From CAZVXI01 sp964631295 (GTDB taxonomy: Bacteria > Planctomycetota > Phycisphaerae > Phycisphaerales > SM1A02), in NCBI GenBank assembly GCA_964631295.1, contig CAZVXI010000123.1:1-9830 (forward strand): a stretch of 9,830 nt of DNA, in the 5' to 3' direction. A program made the translations under genes and the position numbers. Shown in pieces: positions 6,391 through 9,830 of this stretch (position 1 is the stretch's first letter; every line of letters begins with the position of its first letter). The notes under the pieces were generated by a model that saw only the letters and a program-made list of their open reading frames with translations, made no database searches and was not told the DNA's origin.

Positions 6391-6621
6391 TCGCGAGCGT
6401 CAGTGCGCGCGCATGTGTGTGAGCATCGCCAGCAATGGCTGTGAGAAACTGTGAGATTTTCTGATCGCGCAACTGACTGTCGCCGGCGGACTTCGTGAGT
6501 TGCTGGCCTCACTCGCCGGGCCGCGACAACCAATGCGCGCGCAGAGCGTGATCATGCGTGCCAATACAGAGCGACCAGGCTGCGCTGCACGAGTGGCCGG
6601 GCGCTCGCTGCCCCGAATCGC
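6391..6621. other. Convergent intergenic spacer with symmetric sequences
   Basis: This 231-bp stretch separates two genes that end facing each other, and I see no gene in it. It contains a 19-nt alternating purine/pyrimidine tract GTGCGCGCGCATGTGTGTG (6403-6421), two copies of the palindrome TGCGCGCGCA (6404-6413 and 6534-6543), a direct repeat CTGTGAGA at 6439 and 6449 (one helical turn apart), and a compound hairpin at 6479-6527. Confidence 0.55.
6479..6527. terminator. Compound hairpin between convergent genes, possible bidirectional terminator
   Basis: Nested pairing is visible: GTCG (6479-6482) with CGAC (6524-6527), CCGGCG (6483-6488) with CGCCGG (6514-6519), and GTGAG (6495-6499) with CTCAC (6508-6512), around an 8-nt loop. 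It is stable by G/C content and well placed to end both the secreted-protein gene and the kinase gene. There is no T-run on either side, so it is not a textbook intrinsic terminator. It might instead protect 3' ends. Confidence 0.35.
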
Positions 6622-7527
6622 CTACGACGCGGGCGGCTTCAATACCGGAAGTGCGCGCTCAGCGATGGTGATCACCAGTTCGCTCACGCGGCGGTCTGCA
6701 TCGGATGTCTCGCCACGAGGCGGATCCCCATCGAGCTGAAAAAACTGCGGAGAATCACACGCGATGCGAATCGACTTGCCGTGCTGATAGATGGCCGACG
6801 AGTCACCCGCGTGGCGATGCAGGGCATAGCGGAGTGAACGCAAGACGATGCCTGCCCGCGACCGGCCGGGCATGACAACGAGATCGAGCAGGCCATCATC
6901 GACCTTCGCCTGCCATGCGGGATCGAGATGCATCGCGTAATGCCTGGAGTTGGCGACCATCACCTGCCCCACGACATCCTCCGCGACGCGTTTGCCATCC
7001 ACATCGATCTGCATCGTCGGCGGCCTCCAGCGAAGCGTCTGGCGCAAGATTGGAGCCGCGTAGGAGAGATGCGAGATCGAACCATTGCGGTGGGTGTCGA
7101 GGTCCTGCACGATGTTGGCATCAAGGCCCAGTGAGACCATCAGTACGAAGGGCCTGCCGTTCACATCACCGAGATCGATTGATTGAATGTCGAATCGATT
7201 GAGCGTGGCGATGAGTTGATCAGCATCGCGATTGAACCCGAACTGCCGCGCGAAGAGGTTCTCAGTCCCGGACGGCCACTGGACGATTGGCGTCCTGGTG
7301 CGGCTCGCCGGGCCGGACGCCATGCGGATCGCACCATCGCCGCCGACAACGATGGTGGCATCGACCGGGTCCATCAGATCATCCAGCCAGGATTTGTCCG
7401 GCCCGACGCGAGTGGGCGCGAGACGCGGATGATGACCGCCACGACGCACAACGTCAGCCAGATCAGTGGCGGCCTGGGCAGCGCGGCCTGCACCGGACAC
7501 AGGATTGAACAGAATCAGAATCTCCAT
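6622..7527 (-). CDS. Diacylglycerol kinase catalytic-domain (DgkB/YegS/LCB5-type) lipid kinase
   Basis: Members of this family phosphorylate lipid hydroxyls such as diacylglycerol or sphingoid bases using ATP, at the inner face of the membrane. The 301-residue product has the N-terminal nucleotide-site motifs FNPVSGAGRA (7-16), VVGGDGAIRMAS (60-71) and WPSGTENLFAR (84-94), then the C-terminal domain with DDGLLDLVVMPGR (210-222) and FQLDGDPPRGE (263-273). The order and spacing fit the family, and so does the length. Unusual points: the signature GGDGT-x-N-E reads GGDGA-x-R-M, and the late acidic DGE reads DGD. No signal peptide or TM is seen, consistent with a peripheral enzyme. The start is ATG 7527; no Shine-Dalgarno is close. 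It converges with the secreted-protein gene and diverges from the BamD-like gene. The substrate cannot be read from the sequence. Confidence 0.92.
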   Translation of the reverse strand: MEILILFNPVSGAGRAAQAATDLADVVRRGGHHPRLAPTRVGPDKSWLDDLMDPVDATIVVGGDGAIRMASGPASRTRTPIVQWPSGTENLFARQFGFNRDADQLIATLNRFDIQSIDLGDVNGRPFVLMVSLGLDANIVQDLDTHRNGSISHLSYAAPILRQTLRWRPPTMQIDVDGKRVAEDVVGQVMVANSRHYAMHLDPAWQAKVDDGLLDLVVMPGRSRAGIVLRSLRYALHRHAGDSSAIYQHGKSIRIACDSPQFFQLDGDPPRGETSDADRRVSELVITIAERALPVLKPPAS

Positions 7528-7566
7528 CGCATTCGGCGGTGATCATACTCCGGGCATGTCACGAGT

Positions 7567-7595
7567 TTGAGCAACCGACGATCCTGCCGTAGCAT
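7567..7595 (+). promoter_or_regulatory. Candidate promoter giving a leaderless BamD-like mRNA
   Basis: TTGAGC (7567-7572, 4 of 6 to TTGACA) and TAGCAT (7590-7595, 4 of 6 to TATAAT) are separated by exactly 17 bp. Transcription would begin about 7 bp downstream, at or next to the ATG at 7603, so the message would have almost no leader. No Shine-Dalgarno is visible before that ATG, which fits. The match is modest and could be chance. Confidence 0.33.
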
Positions 7596-7602
7596 CCAAC
7601 CC

Positions 7603-8673
7603 ATGCTTGCCGATCCTTTCCCACCCTTGTGCCAACCCAGCCACGTCTGCAGAGGCATCTGCTTCGCGTTGGCAGCCGTGCTTGCCATCACCTTTCCGCG
7701 ATTCGCAGATGGGCAGCAAGAGTACACATTGACGGATGACGATCAGTGGACCGCAACTGACGCAGCCGACCCGGGCACTCCGGAAGGCCAGATTCAACAG
7801 ATTCGCACAGCTCTCGCGGAGGAAGACTACGACCGTGCGGAATCGCTGGCGACTCGATGGATCAAGAGGCACCCACGACACGAACTGCTCCCCGAAGCCT
7901 ACCTGCTGCGTGGCGATGCACTTTACGCATTGCACAACTATTACGAGTCGCTGTTCGAATACGAGTTTATCGCGCGGCGTTTTCCATCGAGCGAGGCATT
8001 CATCCCGGCACTTGAGCGCGAATACGAGATCGCCCGCATGTTCGTCGCCGGGAAGAAACGCAAACTCTGGGGGCTCCGCTGGGTCGACGCTCGGGCAGAT
8101 GGCGAAGAACTGCTCATTCGAATTCAGGAGCGTCTGCCCGGCAGCCGACTCGCCGAACTGGCCGGCATGGACCTCGCGGATTTCTACTTCGCCCGCCGCA
8201 AGATGCAGCTTGCAGCAGAAGCATACGAGCTGTTCATCGAGAACTACCCGGGGTCCGACCAACTGCCCAAAGCCCGGCGACGGCTTGTCTACTCATTCCT
8301 TGCTGCATTCAAAGGGCCGCAGTTCGACGCGACAGGCCTCTATGAAGCGCGTGCCCGCCTGCAACAGTTGAAAGTCATTGATCCGGTGACTGCAGATGAG
8401 GTCGGAGCTGACGCCCTGCTCACGCGCATCAGTGAATCCGACGCCCTGAAGATGCTGCAAACTGCCATCTGGTACCGCAGTGTGGACAACTACGTGAGCT
8501 GCGAGTTCACGATCCGCCGGTTGCTCCGACGATATCCCGACAGCATCGCAGCAACCGATGCACTGCGGATGATACCGGACATCCTCAAGCAACTGCCAGA
8601 GAATGTGATCGACGAGGCACCGGACTACGACGCACTGCGTGCCGCAGCACTTGGCACGGATGAGAACCGCTGA
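7603..8673 (+). CDS. Exported TPR protein of BamD (outer membrane assembly factor) type
   Basis: The 356-residue product starts with a signal peptide: basic/Cys-containing n-region to R17, hydrophobic GICFALAAVLAITF, and a likely cut after ADG (35-37). It then has several TPR-like helical pairs: 61-90 (ALAEEDYDRAESLATRWIKR), 95-128 (AYLLRGDALYALHNYYESLF), 180-217 (MDLADFYFARRKMQLAAEAY and FIENYPGS) and 284-312 (FTIRRLLRRYPDS). The phrase order 'A...Y.LF...YP.S' is typical of BamD/ComL proteins, which recruit BamA for outer-membrane protein insertion. BamD is usually a lipoprotein, but no lipobox Cys precedes the mature region here, so it may be soluble in the periplasm. A TTG at 7567 would extend it by 12 residues; I prefer ATG 7603. 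Its TGA overlaps lptE by one base, tying it to another outer-membrane biogenesis gene. A different TPR scaffold function remains possible. Confidence 0.8.
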   Translation: MLADPFPPLCQPSHVCRGICFALAAVLAITFPRFADGQQEYTLTDDDQWTATDAADPGTPEGQIQQIRTALAEEDYDRAESLATRWIKRHPRHELLPEAYLLRGDALYALHNYYESLFEYEFIARRFPSSEAFIPALEREYEIARMFVAGKKRKLWGLRWVDARADGEELLIRIQERLPGSRLAELAGMDLADFYFARRKMQLAAEAYELFIENYPGSDQLPKARRRLVYSFLAAFKGPQFDATGLYEARARLQQLKVIDPVTADEVGADALLTRISESDALKMLQTAIWYRSVDNYVSCEFTIRRLLRRYPDSIAATDALRMIPDILKQLPENVIDEAPDYDALRAAALGTDENR

Positions 8674-9209
8674 TGCACATGGTTGAGCTTCTCAACTTTC
8701 GCGCCGCGATCATCGCGACCACGATCTGCACCCTGTTCACCGGGTGCGCCTCCGACCCGACGGCCGGCTACGCCTTCCGGGCCACCTTCCGCGACAATGT
8801 CGCCTCGATCACGATCCCCATCTTCGAGAACGACAGTTTTGAACGATCCGTGGAGTTCGAGCTGACCGATGCGATCATCAAGGAAGTTGAAGCACGCACG
8901 CCCTACAAGGTGACGTCGGGCACGCGGGCAGACACGATCCTGAGCGGCCGCATCGCCCGCATCGAGCGCGATGTCATCTCCCGATCGCCACTGACCGGGC
9001 TGAATGAAGAGGTCGTGTATCGCGTCTATGTGGACTTTGAATGGAATGATCTGCGGACAGGCCGCACGCTCATCCATCGAGAGGCGTTTGAGGGTCAGGG
9101 GGTCTACCATCCTTCAAGGCCGATTGGAAGCCCCAGTGAACTAGGAGCCATTGCCGCCGTACAACAGTTGGCTTCCGATATTGTGGATGAGTTACGGTCC
9201 GATTGGTAA
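8673..9209 (+). CDS. lptE: LPS-assembly lipoprotein LptE-like
   Basis: LptE is the outer-membrane lipoprotein that plugs and assembles the LptD translocon for lipopolysaccharide. The 178-residue product has a lipoprotein signal with lipobox L-F-T-G-C25, preceded by AAIIATTICT. After it come GYAFRATFRDNVASITIPIF (32-51), FENDSFERSVEFELTDAIIK and ADTILSGRIARIERD (86-100). The pattern 'vp.FeN.tfe...E..LT.Ai..ei..rTpykv....AD..L.G.I' is characteristic of the family. The ATG at 8673 overlaps the TGA of the BamD-like gene (TGATG), so translation is probably coupled; a second ATG two codons in is possible. LptE presence implies a lipopolysaccharide-type outer membrane. Remote homologues with related folds exist, so the assignment is strong for the family but not for substrate. 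Confidence 0.86.
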   Translation: MHMVELLNFRAAIIATTICTLFTGCASDPTAGYAFRATFRDNVASITIPIFENDSFERSVEFELTDAIIKEVEARTPYKVTSGTRADTILSGRIARIERDVISRSPLTGLNEEVVYRVYVDFEWNDLRTGRTLIHREAFEGQGVYHPSRPIGSPSELGAIAAVQQLASDIVDELRSDW

Positions 9210-9309
9210 CCCAACGTCATCCAAAGGTCGACAGTTGACGAATAACCCACAGGACCACGCAGTCGGATGGAGTTTTCGACGCGGTTGGCTCTGCTGAGAC
9301 CCCTTGCAC

Positions 9310-9774
9310 ATGCCTGAGAATCACGACTCAAACAAGCCCCGGCAGCCGCAGGACGGCGGGAACGGATCCGGAAGCGGTCAGGACCCGAAGGGCCCCCAGC
9401 CGCCCGCACAGATGAAGATGAGCCGCACCCTTCTCTCGTGGGTGATGATCTTCGCACTGCTCATTGTTCTCTTCTTCGTGCTCAATGGCAGCGGCTCAGG
9501 TGTCCGCATCGAATCGTGGGGTGAGTTCACGCGACTCATCGACCCGGACAACGGCCGCGTCAAAGGCGACCGCGTCATCATTGAAGACAACCGCGTCGAG
9601 TTCACCGCAGCAACAACGGATGAACTCGTCAAGGAAGGTGAACGCTACTGGGTTCAGATCGACCACCAGAGCCGCGAGTTCTACCTCAATGAACTCAAGG
9701 ACATGAAAGTCGACCACGAATCGCGCACGGGCCAGAGCGTGTGGATTCAACTGCTGATTACCCTGGCGCCGTTC
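9310..9774 (+). CDS. ftsH: ATP-dependent zinc metalloprotease FtsH, N-terminal part (interrupted near the window end)
   Basis: FtsH is a hexameric membrane AAA+ protease that degrades misfolded membrane proteins and regulators. Only the N-terminal region is here: a Gly/Gln/Pro-rich cytoplasmic tail (1-35), membrane helix 1 at about 41-58 (LLSWVMIFALLIVLFFVL), a periplasmic FtsH-extracellular-type domain at about 65-135 (SWGEFTRLID, VKGDRVIIEDNRVEFT, FYLNELKDMKV), and the lead-in to helix 2 (VWIQLLITLAPF, 144-155). No ATPase or HExxH zinc site is in the window. The ATG at 9310 lies 100 bp after lptE, with weak GAGA upstream. After F155 (9772-9774) the frame gives RHRPPPQRRDARGG, which is not FtsH-like, and the expected rest of helix 2 is missing. 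With no catalytic domain visible, the identification depends on the TM-domain-TM layout and residue pattern. Confidence 0.68.
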
Positions 9775-9775
9775 C

Positions 9776-9830
9776 GTCATCGCCCTCCGCCTCAAAGGCG
9801 AGACGCCCGAGGAGGTCTCGGGCGCCGCCC
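9776..9830 (+). pseudogene. TrpD-like fragment (anthranilate phosphoribosyltransferase N-terminal domain), out of frame with ftsH
   Basis: Read from GTC at 9776, the last 55 bases give VIALRLKGETPEEVSGAA. This matches the N-terminal helical-domain signature of TrpD and relatives (xALRxKGETxEExxGAA), which in E. coli-type TrpD follows a GEATPAQIAAF stretch. That preceding stretch is absent: upstream in the same frame there is a stop (TGA at 9755-9757), and the ftsH frame runs up to about 9774. So two unrelated coding sequences meet within a few bases. TrpD catalyses the second step of tryptophan synthesis; nucleoside phosphorylases share the fold and a similar segment. The fragment is short, so the family call is moderate. 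The junction is more likely an assembly error at a contig end than a real gene. Confidence 0.5.

Noticed and set aside
6500..6739. 79-codon plus-strand frame in the convergent spacer
   Set aside because: It overlaps the end of the kinase gene, has no RBS and is Ser/Arg-rich, a shadow frame.
9235..9270. TTGACG upstream of ftsH as a -35 box
   Set aside because: No acceptable -10 element lies 16-18 bp downstream.
1..9830. CRISPR array, tRNA/rRNA, insertion sequence, defence or secretion island
   Set aside because: Nothing in the sequence shows regularly spaced repeats, tRNA folds, transposase genes or terminal inverted repeats.

Overview
The window is GC-rich, densely coded DNA from a flagellated, diderm bacterium. 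The mix of genes (MotA/MotB/FliL/FliN/FliO, a bacterial SUI1-type factor with a Cys cluster, a large secreted protein I recognise from no named family, and a BamD-like/LptE pair next to a probable FtsH) makes me favour Planctomycetota, perhaps Phycisphaerae. That placement is inference from protein character only; no rRNA or other marker is present.

Layout. Positions 1-3404 are a minus-strand flagellar operon read right to left: motA, motB, fliL, a possible 40-codon ORF, fliN, fliO (cut by the window edge). It supplies the torque-generating stator (MotA4MotB2), its partner FliL, a C-ring/switch protein (FliN) and an export-gate assembly protein (FliO). fliM, often found between fliL and fliN, is not there. 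A 205-bp divergent spacer separates this operon from a plus-strand SUI1/YciH-like gene (3610-3984). Next comes a hairpin plus T-tract pointing leftward (4017-4050). A 757-residue secreted protein (4117-6390) follows, with its own promoter-like sequence and a good ribosome binding site; I read it as two diverged copies of a ~330-residue helical unit. A 231-bp convergent spacer with several symmetric sequences leads to a minus-strand diacylglycerol-kinase-family lipid kinase (6622-7527). Diverging from it is a plus-strand envelope cluster: a TPR protein of BamD type (7603-8673), lptE overlapping it by one base, and the N-terminal part of a probable ftsH (from 9310).

The last ~55 bases are odd. 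At about 9775 the ftsH frame stops looking like FtsH, and another frame reads like the N-terminal domain of anthranilate phosphoribosyltransferase (TrpD). I take this as a probable chimeric junction or assembly error at the contig end.

Most of the window is well-understood housekeeping. The items most worth following up are the duplicated secreted protein, the ftsH/trpD-like junction, the missing fliM with the small ORF in its place, and the leftward terminator lying antisense to the plus-strand genes. I found no CRISPR array, tRNA, rRNA, insertion sequence or defence system.
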